From NCBI RefSeq assembly GCF_013141715.1, contig NZ_WHOA01000241.1, positions 1-64,000 on the forward strand: 64,000 bases of DNA, in the 5' to 3' direction. This document shows, in pieces, positions 33,665 through 41,869 of the stretch. A program made the translations under genes and the position numbers. The notes under the pieces were generated by a model that saw only the letters and a program-made list of their open reading frames with translations, was not told where the DNA came from and made no database searches. The stretch's first letter is position 1. Every line of letters starts with the position of its first letter. The stretch is from Paenibacillus phytorum. GTDB taxonomy: Bacteria; Bacillota; Bacilli; Paenibacillales; NBRC-103111.

Positions 33665-34480
33665 ATGGACCACCCACTACCTACTCGCGTATATGTTGTT
33701 TCGGATTCAGTTGGGGAAACGGGAGAATCTGTCGTGCGTGCTGCTGCGATGCAGTTTCATCCTGTACCCGTTGAAATTATGAGAGCTCCATTTATCCATG
33801 ATTTTGAAGGAATAGATAAAGTCATCAATGCGATTAGAATACATGGCGGAATTGTCGTGTTTACCTTAGTTATTCCTGAATTGCGAGACGATCTGATTGC
33901 CAAAGCGAAGGAGTACGATATCCCGCATATTGACTTGCTTGGGCCGATTGTTGCTACCTTAGGGCAAGCGCTACACCAAGAGCCTCGCAGACAACCGGGA
34001 ATGATTCACCCGCTCGATGAAGATTATTTCAAAAAAGTTGAAGCGGTTGAATTCGCGGTCAAATATGATGACGGTCGAGATTTTAGCGGCATACAAAAAG
34101 CAGACATTATCTTATTGGGTGTTTCTCGTACGTCCAAAACACCCTTATCTATGTACTTGGCGCACAAAAGATTTAAAGTCGCTAATGTTCCATTGGTACC
34201 TGAAATGCAGCCTCCTGCTGCGATTTATACGGTTCCAAAGGATAAGATCATTGGACTGCGGATTGACCCGGATAAATTGAATGTCATACGCCAAGAACGG
34301 CTGCGAACATTAGGGCTTGCAGAAAATGCAACCTACGCCAATGTAGAACGTATTAAAATAGAACTAGCTTTTGCTGACAAAATTATGAGCAAAATTGGTT
34401 GCGTCATCTTTGATGTTTCCAACCGTGCCGTTGAGGAGACAGCAAGTTTAATCATGGACCATATCGAACGAGTCCAGTAA
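33665..34480 (+). CDS. yqfL: Bifunctional regulator kinase/pyrophosphorylase (PpsR/YqfL, DUF299)
   Basis: DUF299 proteins phosphorylate and dephosphorylate pyruvate phosphate dikinase or PEP synthetase. In B. subtilis YqfL is also linked to control of CcpN. The 271-residue length is typical. The P-loop-like family signature GVSRTSKTPLS is present, as is VVSDSVGETGESVVRAA at the N terminus. AAAGGGGCTTAGGG precedes ATG 33665. No partner dikinase gene lies in the window. Confidence 0.92.
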   Translation: MDHPLPTRVYVVSDSVGETGESVVRAAAMQFHPVPVEIMRAPFIHDFEGIDKVINAIRIHGGIVVFTLVIPELRDDLIAKAKEYDIPHIDLLGPIVATLGQALHQEPRRQPGMIHPLDEDYFKKVEAVEFAVKYDDGRDFSGIQKADIILLGVSRTSKTPLSMYLAHKRFKVANVPLVPEMQPPAAIYTVPKDKIIGLRIDPDKLNVIRQERLRTLGLAENATYANVERIKIELAFADKIMSKIGCVIFDVSNRAVEETASLIMDHIERVQ

Positions 34481-34571
34481 GGTTTTATGTTTTCCCTTGC
34501 AGGATTTTTTGTAAGTCCATCGTATATAATAGTACGGTGAGATTTCGTCTAGAGGGCAGGGGCTGAACTGT

Positions 34572-35036
34572 ATGCGAGCGAGAAGTATTATCGTTGATGC
34601 TGATGCTTGTCCAGTAAAATCCGAGATTGAGCAAGCAGGTAGGCAGTTTGGTGTACAAGTTGTGCTAGTTGCTTCTTTCGATCATCGGATGAAGGAGAAC
34701 CCTGGCGTGAAGGTCGTTCAAGTGGACCGTTCCGATCAATCTGTCGATTTATATATTGCCAATCAGATTCAGCAAGGTGATATTTTGGTGACACAAGATT
34801 TTGGACTCGCCGCCTTAGGATTGGCTAAGGGATCTATTTGCTTAACGAATCGAGGGCAGGAATATACCGATAGTTCGATTGATTTCTTATTGGATCGTCG
34901 CCACGCATCGGCGAAAATGCGCAGAAGCGGAAAGCATTCGAAGGGGCCAAAACCTTTTACGGAGGCAGATCGTCAAAATTTTCTACATGGTTTGACAAAA
35001 CTTTTAAAATATTTGCAGGAAATCGAAAACAAGTAG
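34572..35036 (+). CDS. yqxD: YaiI/YqxD (UPF0178) family protein
   Basis: The 154-residue protein is of the DUF188/UPF0178 family, related to PIN/NYN nuclease folds. It has the family start IIVDADACPVKSEIE, then TQDFGLAALGLAKG and a C-terminal DRRHASAKMRRSGKHSKGPK block. Its biochemical role is not known. It lies directly before dnaG, as in B. subtilis. A TATAAT at 34525-34530 might be a -10 box, but no good -35 is visible at the right distance. Confidence 0.9.
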   Translation: MRARSIIVDADACPVKSEIEQAGRQFGVQVVLVASFDHRMKENPGVKVVQVDRSDQSVDLYIANQIQQGDILVTQDFGLAALGLAKGSICLTNRGQEYTDSSIDFLLDRRHASAKMRRSGKHSKGPKPFTEADRQNFLHGLTKLLKYLQEIENK

Positions 35037-35085
35037 CGAATAGTAATTAGTCGGAAAAGCGACCTGAATTGTAGGTGGAACAAAA

Positions 35086-36933
35086 ATGAGGTACGGACGC
35101 ATACCTGAAGAGGTCATTGAGGCTGTACTTAAGCGCCATGACATTGTTGATGTCATTGGTAGGCACGTACATTTGAGCAAGCAAGGGCATTATATGAAGG
35201 GGCTATGCCCGTTCCACTCTGAGAAAAGTCCTTCTTTCACTGTCACACCAGAAAAACAAATTTATCGTTGTTTTGGTTGTAATGTGGGTGGGAATTTGAT
35301 TCGATTCGTAATGGAAATCGAAGGACTTAGTTTCTCCGAGGCCGTTAGCAAGCTGGCTGAAGAAGCGGATATCCCAATCACTTGGGAAGAAGCGACAGAG
35401 GAGCAAAATGAGCAGCAGCAAGAGAAAGCAACATTATTAAAAGCTTATGATTTTACCGCAAAATTGTATCATTATATTCTTGGCAACACGGAACAAGGCA
35501 AAGTGGCTAAAGGTTATTTGGCCTCAAGAGGAATATCGGATAAGCTGATCGATACTTTCCAAATTGGTTATGCACCGGCCATGTGGGACACACTCGTTCA
35601 ACAGCTAGATAAACGAGAGTTCGACTTAGCCCTGATGGAGAAGGGCGGTTTAATCTCTGCCAAACATGAAGGTAACGGCTATGTGGATAAATTCCGGGAG
35701 CGCATCATGTTCCCTATTTGCGACTCTACTGGCAAAGTTATCGCATTCGGAGGCAGATCGATGGGCGATGCGCAGCCCAAATATTTAAATAGTCCGGAGT
35801 CCATTCTTTTTAATAAAAGTCGGACAATGTATAACCTACATCTGGCTAGACCCAATATGCGTAAGCTTCAACAAGCAGTTCTCTTTGAAGGCTATGTGGA
35901 TGTCATAAAAGCATGGGAAGCGGGAATTAGTAATGGTGTCGCTACGATGGGGACAGCATTAACGAAGGAACATGCCGCTCTGTTGAACCGAAACGCTGAC
36001 CAAATCGTCGTTTGTTATGACGGGGATAACGCGGGACAATCAGCTGCATTCAAAAGCATCCCTATTCTAGAAGAGACAGGCAGCCGAGTCACGGTAGCCA
36101 TGCTGCCAGATGGCAAGGATCCAGATGATTATGTAAGAAACTATGGTTTTGACCGATTCGTACGGGAGATTATTGAGCCAGCCGTACCATCGATGAAATA
36201 TAAGCTATTGTACATCCGTAAAAATTTTAAGTTGCACGAGGACGGTGACAGACTTCGTTATCTGCAATCTGCTGTGAAATTAATCAGTCATCTTCAATCT
36301 CCGATGGAACGTGAACATTATTTGAAACAGTTGGCTTCTGAATTCCCGGAATCTTCGTATGAGGCGATGAAGTTAGACCTTCACGAAATCTTGCTGCAAT
36401 CGGAAAAAAACCGACCAGAGGGGGATAATAAACCAATTCTGTGGAATAATGTTATGAATAATGGGAGAACAGTGGAACGAACACCCAAAAAATCACCTTC
36501 GCTTTTGCCCGCTTATCATAATGCAGAACGGTTAATATTGGCGGTAATGATGCATGACCGTGAGGTCTGCTCACAAGTGGAAGCACAATTAGGTGATCAA
36601 TTCAATGTTGAAGCTCACGCAGTCTTAGCTGCTTATTTATATGCTTACTACGCTCAGAATGCTGAGCCGGATGCAAGCCGATACATTGCCATGCTGCAAG
36701 ACGAACAGCTGGAGAGCTTGGCTAGTTCCATTGTCATGATGGGTGCTGGTCATGGAATTAACGAACAAGTGATTGACGACTATATTCGCCAAATTCGCAA
36801 AGTTCCAATGCAAGAAGAAGTTGAACGTAAGAAAGAAGAACGAGTTCGCGCTGAACGCGCGGGCGACCATCTTAGAGCTGCACAAATTGCTATTGAAATT
36901 ATTGCCCTAGAAAAACGATTGAAGTCAACTTAG
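35086..36933 (+). CDS. dnaG: DNA primase DnaG
   Basis: DnaG makes RNA primers for replication. The 615-residue protein shows the CHC2 zinc domain (LCPFHSEKSPSF, then YRCFGC), the RNAP-like basic region, the TOPRIM motif (FEGYVDVIKAWEAG, then VVCYDGDNAG and GKDPDDYV) and a C-terminal helicase-binding domain. The start is ATG 35086. It belongs to the yqxD-dnaG-sigA unit, a classical macromolecular synthesis operon. Confidence 0.96.
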   Translation: MRYGRIPEEVIEAVLKRHDIVDVIGRHVHLSKQGHYMKGLCPFHSEKSPSFTVTPEKQIYRCFGCNVGGNLIRFVMEIEGLSFSEAVSKLAEEADIPITWEEATEEQNEQQQEKATLLKAYDFTAKLYHYILGNTEQGKVAKGYLASRGISDKLIDTFQIGYAPAMWDTLVQQLDKREFDLALMEKGGLISAKHEGNGYVDKFRERIMFPICDSTGKVIAFGGRSMGDAQPKYLNSPESILFNKSRTMYNLHLARPNMRKLQQAVLFEGYVDVIKAWEAGISNGVATMGTALTKEHAALLNRNADQIVVCYDGDNAGQSAAFKSIPILEETGSRVTVAMLPDGKDPDDYVRNYGFDRFVREIIEPAVPSMKYKLLYIRKNFKLHEDGDRLRYLQSAVKLISHLQSPMEREHYLKQLASEFPESSYEAMKLDLHEILLQSEKNRPEGDNKPILWNNVMNNGRTVERTPKKSPSLLPAYHNAERLILAVMMHDREVCSQVEAQLGDQFNVEAHAVLAAYLYAYYAQNAEPDASRYIAMLQDEQLESLASSIVMMGAGHGINEQVIDDYIRQIRKVPMQEEVERKKEERVRAERAGDHLRAAQIAIEIIALEKRLKST

Positions 36934-36970
36934 AATTACTGCAATGACTAGGGAGGAGGGAGTCCGTACC

Positions 36971-38086
36971 ATGGCGAATGATCAGCGTACAGAACTAGAG
37001 ACAGAATTGACCCTGGACCAGGTGAAAGACCAGCTTATTGAGCAGGGGAAAAAGCGGTCCTCACTAACTTACAAGGATATTATGGAGAAATTAGCTCCCT
37101 TTGATCAGGATCCTGAACAAATCGATGAGTTTTTCGAACAGCTTTCGGAGCAGGGTATCGACGTAGGGAACGAATCCGATGAGGATTCCATGAATCCAGA
37201 AGAAAATGAGCGCGATGAATTTAACTTCGATGATGATCTGGCCTTACCGCCAGGGATTAAGATTAATGATCCAGTTCGGATGTATTTGAAAGAAATTGGT
37301 CGAGTACCGCTTCTTTCTGCGGAAGATGAAGTAGGGTTAGCCAAACGGATTGAAAATGGGGACGAAGAAGCAAAGAGACGTTTAGCAGAAGCTAACCTGA
37401 GACTCGTTGTCAGTATCGCCAAAAGATATGTAGGTCGAGGCATGCTGTTCCTAGATTTGATTCAAGAAGGTAATATGGGGCTTATTAAAGCTGTGGAAAA
37501 GTTTGACCATACCAAAGGATATAAGTTTAGTACGTATGCGACTTGGTGGATTCGTCAGGCGATTACCCGTGCCATTGCTGACCAAGCGAGAACGATACGT
37601 ATTCCGGTACATATGGTCGAAACGATTAATAAACTTATCCGTGTTTCCCGTCAATTGCTGCAAGAATTGGGGCGTGAACCTACTCCGGAAGAAATTGCCA
37701 AAGAGATGGATTTGAGCACAGATAAAGTTCGTGAAATCATGAAGATTGCACAAGAGCCTGTGTCGTTAGAAACACCGATTGGTGAGGAAGACGATTCCCA
37801 CTTGGGAGATTTCATTGAGGATCAAGAAGCGTTGGCTCCAGCTGATGCTGCCGCGTATGAGCTTCTGAAGGAACAGCTTGAGGACGTTCTAGATACGTTG
37901 ACGGAAAGAGAAGAGAATGTACTTCGCTTACGTTTTGGTTTAGATGATGGACGTACACGTACGCTTGAAGAAGTAGGTAAAGTATTCGGTGTTACACGTG
38001 AACGGATTCGTCAGATCGAAGCTAAAGCTTTGCGGAAGTTGAGACATCCTAGCCGCAGCAAACGATTAAAGGATTTCTTGGAATAA
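36971..38086 (+). CDS. sigA: Primary sigma factor SigA (RpoD)
   Basis: The vegetative sigma factor directs RNA polymerase to TTGACA/TATAAT promoters. The 371-residue protein has region 1.1 (acidic, about 1-90), region 1.2/2 (DPVRMYLKEIGRVPLL, then TYATWWIRQAITRAIADQ), region 3 and region 4 (RTLEEVGKVFGVTRERIRQI). GGGAGGAGGGAG precedes ATG 36971, so the nine extra upstream codons of the open frame are not used. It is followed by a terminator. Confidence 0.96.
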   Translation: MANDQRTELETELTLDQVKDQLIEQGKKRSSLTYKDIMEKLAPFDQDPEQIDEFFEQLSEQGIDVGNESDEDSMNPEENERDEFNFDDDLALPPGIKINDPVRMYLKEIGRVPLLSAEDEVGLAKRIENGDEEAKRRLAEANLRLVVSIAKRYVGRGMLFLDLIQEGNMGLIKAVEKFDHTKGYKFSTYATWWIRQAITRAIADQARTIRIPVHMVETINKLIRVSRQLLQELGREPTPEEIAKEMDLSTDKVREIMKIAQEPVSLETPIGEEDDSHLGDFIEDQEALAPADAAAYELLKEQLEDVLDTLTEREENVLRLRFGLDDGRTRTLEEVGKVFGVTRERIRQIEAKALRKLRHPSRSKRLKDFLE

Positions 38087-38100
38087 AGACGCTGTGAGAG

Positions 38101-38130
38101 GGCCCTGCCAAATTCGGCGGGGTCTTTTTT
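38101..38130 (+). terminator. Terminator after sigA
   Basis: GGCCCTGCC (38101-38109) pairs with GGCGGGGTC (38116-38124), with two G-U pairs, around AAATTC. Six T follow. Confidence 0.85.
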
Positions 38131-38200
38131 AGTATAAAAACTACTACTAAAGCCAGAGGATGAATTCACCGATAAAGTAGCTAGGAAGGTGAGCGAATAA

Positions 38201-39031
38201 ATGGATGCAGAGAAACGAAAAGTGATTGTAAGGGAAATCCATCATTGGCGCAGAAGCAAATTGCTTCCTGAGCATTATTGTGATTTCCTAATGAATTTGT
38301 ATGTGGATGAATCAACGCCTAAACCTGCTTCATTAATGGGGGTATCCGCATCCTCGGTAGCAAACAGTAATTGGAAAATATGGTTGGCCATCATGGCGGT
38401 GATTGCCGCTCTGGCCTTATCTGCTCTTAATTTTAACTCTTTTGGATTGCCAATGCAAATTGGAATTTCCACGCTTTTTGTCATCATTTGTTATGGATTT
38501 GCATATCGGCATTATCAGAAAGCACCTGTTATTTCTTATTTGCTCTGTGGTGTTTCTTCGATTGCTTTGCTTTTTGTCGGTTTGTATTTATTAGATTTAT
38601 ACGCTGTGAGTTCTGCTAATGCATATGTTGGATATTTAGCCTTTTGTAGCAGTGTCTGGCTGTTTAATGGGTTAGTTGGCCGTATGGCCATTTTCCAAAT
38701 ATGTGGGTGGCTGGGGCTAGTCGGCACATATGGGTGGCTATTGCTGCACAAGCTGGATAGCCCTGGGTGGTTCTCACTTGAAATTAGTTGGATTCCGGTT
38801 AGTATTGTACTTATATGGATGGCTTGGCTTGCGCATCATACGAATAAGCAAGCAGCTAGTGCGCTTCTCTTAGTCGGGAGTATCGTTTGGTTTGCTCCTG
38901 AAGCGATGACGTTTCTGACAGATGTGGATATGAGCTCTCGTTTCATTCAATTATCGTTTACAGGCAAATTAGTTTCTGCAGGCGTGGCATTGTTTTTGCT
39001 GCGTAAAAAATGGGTAGAGTGGGTAATGTAA
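38201..39031 (+). CDS. Polytopic membrane protein of unknown function
   Basis: The 276-residue protein has a cytoplasmic N-terminal part (about 1-55; VIVREIHHWRRSKLLPEHYC). About eight hydrophobic segments follow, ending in a basic tail (LRRKKW in variant LLRKKWVEWVM). The N terminus resembles the start of DUF2157-type proteins, which carry a similar helix before membrane segments, but I cannot confirm this. AGGAAGGTGAGCG precedes ATG 38201. It sits where cytochrome cccA is found after sigA in B. subtilis but is unrelated to it. The stop is 3 bases before trmK. Confidence 0.7.
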   Translation: MDAEKRKVIVREIHHWRRSKLLPEHYCDFLMNLYVDESTPKPASLMGVSASSVANSNWKIWLAIMAVIAALALSALNFNSFGLPMQIGISTLFVIICYGFAYRHYQKAPVISYLLCGVSSIALLFVGLYLLDLYAVSSANAYVGYLAFCSSVWLFNGLVGRMAIFQICGWLGLVGTYGWLLLHKLDSPGWFSLEISWIPVSIVLIWMAWLAHHTNKQAASALLLVGSIVWFAPEAMTFLTDVDMSSRFIQLSFTGKLVSAGVALFLLRKKWVEWVM

Positions 39032-39034
39032 CAT

Positions 39035-39799
39035 ATGGTGAAATTATCGAAAAGATTGCAAATGATTGCAGACAGAGTTCCTTTAGGATCAAAGGTAGCG
39101 GACATTGGTTCCGATCATGCCCTATTGCCAACTTATTTGGCACAACAGGGTATTATTTTGTTTGCTGTGGCTGGCGAGGTGAATCTAGGGCCTTTTGAAG
39201 CGGCAACACGGCAGGTTCTTGAAAGCGGATTGTCCAAGAAAATCAGTGTAAGATCCGGTGATGGACTCGCCGTTATTGAGGCTGGAGAAGTGAATGTCAT
39301 TACGATCGCCGGAATGGGCGGAAGTTTGATGGCGAGTATTTTGGAAGCTGGAAAGCATAAGCTGCAAGGCGTCACTCATCTGATTTTGCAGCCCAATGTT
39401 GGTGAAGATCATGTGCGTCGTTGGTTGCTGCAGCAGGGCTGGAAGCTAGAATCCGAAACGATTCTAGAGGAAGACGGCAAGATTTATGAGATATTGACAG
39501 CCATAGCTGTACCGGATGAGGAAAAACTTACTTTGGAGGTTCTTTACGCTGAGCGTGAACTGCCAGGTGGGGTTAGGGTTTCGAAGGAACGCTTGCTTCA
39601 AATGGGGCCATACTTCATCAGTGAAGCTTCAGAAGTATGGTTTACCAAATGGGAAAGCGAGCTGAAAAAGCTGGCCATGATTGAAGGGCAGCTCCAGCTG
39701 TCTTCAGCAGAAGCATCAGTAGCGAAGGCTGAGCAGGTCGGTCAAGAAATGAAGGAGATAAAGGAGGTACTCGCTTGTTTGCAAAAGGTCAAACCGTAA
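39035..39799 (+). CDS. trmK: tRNA (adenine22-N1)-methyltransferase TrmK
   Basis: TrmK (YqfN) methylates A22 in the D-loop of bacterial tRNAs using S-adenosylmethionine. The 254-residue protein shows the SAM-binding region (RVPLGSKVADIGSDHALLP), the catalytic loop (ITIAGMGGSLMASIL) and the QPNVGEDHVRRWL block, then a C-terminal coiled coil. It overlaps the next gene by 25 bases, matching the trmK-yqfO pairing known from Bacillus. Confidence 0.92.
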   Translation: MVKLSKRLQMIADRVPLGSKVADIGSDHALLPTYLAQQGIILFAVAGEVNLGPFEAATRQVLESGLSKKISVRSGDGLAVIEAGEVNVITIAGMGGSLMASILEAGKHKLQGVTHLILQPNVGEDHVRRWLLQQGWKLESETILEEDGKIYEILTAIAVPDEEKLTLEVLYAERELPGGVRVSKERLLQMGPYFISEASEVWFTKWESELKKLAMIEGQLQLSSAEASVAKAEQVGQEMKEIKEVLACLQKVKP

Positions 39800-40884
39800 T
39801 CCAGCTGTTTGAACAGCTGGCACCGAAGCATTATGCGATGCCTGATGATAAAATAGGTTTACAGCTAGGGTCTTTACAGAAAGAAATCCAGAAGGTTCTC
39901 GTAGCCTTGGATGTCACCGATGAAGTAGTTGAAGAAGCAATTCAACAAGGTGCTAATCTCATCATTGCTCATCATGCAATTATTTTCAGACCGCTCGCTC
40001 ATCTGCAAACGGATACGCCTGCTGGTCGTTTATATGAAAAATTAATTAAGCACGACATCGCAGTGTATATCGCGCATACGAATTTGGATGTGGCTGAGGG
40101 TGGCGTGAACGATATGATGGCGGATAAGCTCGGTTTGACGGAGCTTACCCATCTGGAGGATGTGCACACGGAGAAGCTGCAGAAGCTGGTTGTTTTCGTC
40201 CCTGAGACGCATCATCAGGCTGTGCTGGATGCCCTTTTCACCGCGGGAGCAGGTGGAATCGGGCAGTACAGCCACTGCAGCTTCAACATCCGCGGAACGG
40301 GGACGTTCCTGCCGCAGGAAGGGACGCACCCGTTTATCGGGGAAGTAGGCAAGCTTGAACGCGTACAGGAAGTACGCGTAGAGACCATCGTAACCGCCAG
40401 CGTCCAGCGCAAGGCGGTTCAGGCTTTATTGAAGGCCCACCCCTACGAGGAGGTGGCCTATGACCTCTACCCGATGGACCTCAAGGGTAGAGTGTTCGGT
40501 CTGGGCCGCGTGGGCAAGCTGCCCGCGGCCACGACGCTTCGCGAGCTGACGGAGCTCGCGAAGCAGGTGTTCGACGTGCCGGCGGTGCGCGTCGTTGGCG
40601 ATTTGGAACGGCCCATCCGTAAGGTGGCCGTTCTGGGGGGCTCTGGCGGCCGCTACATGCGGCACGCCTTGTTCGCCGGCGCCGATGTGCTGGTCACCGG
40701 CGACATCGACTATCACACCGCGCACGATGCGCTTGCGGCGGGTTTGACTTTGATCGACGTTGGACATAACGTCGAGAAGATCATGAAGCGCGGCGTGGCC
40801 GATTATCTCGCCGCGCAGTTGGTCAAGACGGACACACAGGTGCTGGCATCCGAGGTGGATACAGAACCATTCCAGTTCCTTTAG
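39775..40884 (+). CDS. yqfO: Nif3-like dinuclear metal centre protein (YqfO)
   Basis: The 369-residue protein is of the NIF3/GTP cyclohydrolase 1 type 2 class with unknown biochemical function. Metal ligands are visible in LIIAHHAIIFRPL and in VGHNVEK near the end. Between them lies the extra CutA/PII-like domain typical of the Gram-positive YqfO type (about 130-230; LVVFVPETHHQAVLDALF to LLKAHPYEEVAYDLYP). The start is TTG 39775, with AAGGAGG 8 bases upstream inside trmK. The second half (about 40300-40860) is much richer in G and C than its surroundings. Confidence 0.92.
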   Translation: MFAKGQTVIQLFEQLAPKHYAMPDDKIGLQLGSLQKEIQKVLVALDVTDEVVEEAIQQGANLIIAHHAIIFRPLAHLQTDTPAGRLYEKLIKHDIAVYIAHTNLDVAEGGVNDMMADKLGLTELTHLEDVHTEKLQKLVVFVPETHHQAVLDALFTAGAGGIGQYSHCSFNIRGTGTFLPQEGTHPFIGEVGKLERVQEVRVETIVTASVQRKAVQALLKAHPYEEVAYDLYPMDLKGRVFGLGRVGKLPAATTLRELTELAKQVFDVPAVRVVGDLERPIRKVAVLGGSGGRYMRHALFAGADVLVTGDIDYHTAHDALAAGLTLIDVGHNVEKIMKRGVADYLAAQLVKTDTQVLASEVDTEPFQFL

Positions 40885-40930
40885 GATGAGGGTCTTAGAT
40901 GCAATTGGTATTTGAGGAAACGAACAGCAG

Positions 40931-40959
40931 TTGTATTTCGAAGGCATTCCTAGTATACT
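40931..40959 (+). promoter_or_regulatory. Sigma-A promoter of rnpB
   Basis: TTGTAT (40931-40936), 17 bases and TATACT (40954-40959) give a good vegetative promoter. Its start point falls near 40966, a few bases before the P1 stem of the RNase P RNA. Confidence 0.8.
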
Positions 40960-40971
40960 AGCAAATGCATC

Positions 40972-41389
40972 GGAAAGTTTGACAGACAATCGCTGGCTGT
41001 GGGTAAGCCACAGCGAGAGGAAAGTCCGGGCTCCATAAGGCAGGGTGCTGGATAACGTCCAGTCAACGCGAGTTGAAGGATAGGGCCACAGAAATGGACC
41101 GCCGATGGTTTCCCGCAAGGGATTCACAGGCAAGGGTGGAACCGTGGTGTAAGAGACCACGAGGTTCTATGGTGACATAGATCCTGGTAAACCCCACTTG
41201 GAGCAAGACCTAGAGGAACGCAAGCCGCTTTCGAGGTGGCAGTCTTAGCCTGAGACGCGTTCGGGTTGGTCGCTTGAGCTGTGCAGCAATGTATGGCCTA
41301 GATAGATGATTGTCACTTCAATGGTGGCAGGGGACAGACGCCCGCTATGACCACTGGAAGTACAGAACCCGGCTTACGGCAAACTTTCC
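40972..41389 (+). ncRNA. rnpB: RNase P RNA, class B
   Basis: This is the catalytic RNA that removes 5' leaders from tRNA precursors. The conserved cores are present: GAGGAAAGTCCGGGCTCC near 41018 and ACAGAACCCGGCTTAC near 41362, which together form P4. The ends pair as P1, with GGAAAGTTTG (40972-40981) against CAAACTTTCC (41380-41389). The layout with GGCTGTGGGTAAGCCACAG and the roughly 418-base length fit the Bacillus (class B) type. It has its own promoter and terminator. The short open frames across it are not genes. Confidence 0.95.
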
Positions 41390-41401
41390 ATACTGTCGGT
41401 T

Positions 41402-41440
41402 ACCCGCAAGGCTTAGGCCTTGCGGGTATTTAATTTTTCT
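41402..41440 (+). terminator. Terminator of rnpB
   Basis: ACCCGCAAGGC (41402-41412) pairs perfectly with GCCTTGCGGGT (41417-41427), followed by ATTTAATTTTTCT. Confidence 0.9.
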
Positions 41441-41460
41441 GGAAGAAAATTTAGAGCCTC

Positions 41461-41530
41461 CAGAAGCTTCTATTTCCACAAAAAGTGGATAATGAGGTGG
41501 AATAAGAGTCCCAAAAGACTCCTATTTGAT
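41461..41530 (+). repeat. Intergenic direct repeat, copy 1
   Basis: This 70-base unit aligns without gaps to 41575-41644 with about 13 mismatches counted by eye. It opens with the palindrome AGAAGCTTCT and ends with a hairpin formed by AATAAGAGTC (41501-41510) and GACTCCTATT (41517-41526). The word AATAAGAGTC recurs at 41563 and 41615. No coding capacity or transposase is evident, so it looks like an old duplicated intergenic element. Confidence 0.75.
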
Positions 41531-41574
41531 ACCGAGATCATCTTTTTGGATAAATTCATGCAAATAAGAGTCTT

Positions 41575-41644
41575 CAGAAGCTTCTATTCCCACAAAAAGT
41601 AGCTAATGAAGAGTAATAAGAGTCACTAGAGACCCTTATTTAAT
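41575..41644 (+). repeat. Intergenic direct repeat, copy 2
   Basis: This is the second copy, offset 114 bases from copy 1. The hairpin is kept with different sequence: AATAAGAGTC (41615-41624) pairs with GACCCTTATT (41631-41640), one mismatch at another position than in copy 1. Conservation of the fold despite base changes suggests it was once selected as RNA or DNA structure. Confidence 0.75.
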
Positions 41645-41649
41645 TTTAG

Positions 41650-41790
41650 AGTGAGGAGCAAATCAAGGAGACGGAGGCTCATTTCTTTGATGTTTTCAAA
41701 GGGCTTGCGGAACGTTTAGGTGAGCAGGACACGAAGGAATTGATTCGGCTTCTTAGAACGAGTCTTACTTTTCTAAAAGAAGAGAAATAA
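41650..41790 (+). pseudogene. 3' remnant of a MarR-family regulator gene
   Basis: An open stretch between TAG 41647 and TAA 41788-41790 encodes 46 residues with no start codon of its own. The sequence ETEAHFFDVFKGLAERLGEQ, then DTKELIRLLRTSLTFLKEEK, reads like the last two helices of MarR proteins, which form the dimer interface. The DNA-binding part is gone, and repeat sequence occupies its place. It is most likely a deletion remnant. Confidence 0.6.
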
Positions 41791-41830
41791 AACACCCTTC
41801 GCTTATATCATATAAGAGGATGTTCACCAA

Positions 41831-41866
41831 AAAAGGTTGATCAGCTCAGAGGCTGACCAACCTTTT
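41831..41866. terminator. Bidirectional terminator at the subtilase 3' end
   Basis: AAAAGGTTGATCAGC (41831-41845) pairs with GCTGACCAACCTTTT (41852-41866), with one A-C mismatch. A-rich left and T-rich right flanks suit use by both strands. It lies 3 bases beyond the stop of the minus-strand protease gene. Confidence 0.85.
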
Positions 41867-41869
41867 ACT

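Noticed and set aside
41310..41492. Short plus-strand open frame at the 3' end of rnpB
   Set aside because: It runs through conserved RNase P RNA and its terminator, so it is not coding.
41461..41644. CRISPR array
   Set aside because: There are only two copies of a long diverged unit, no regular spacers and no cas genes.
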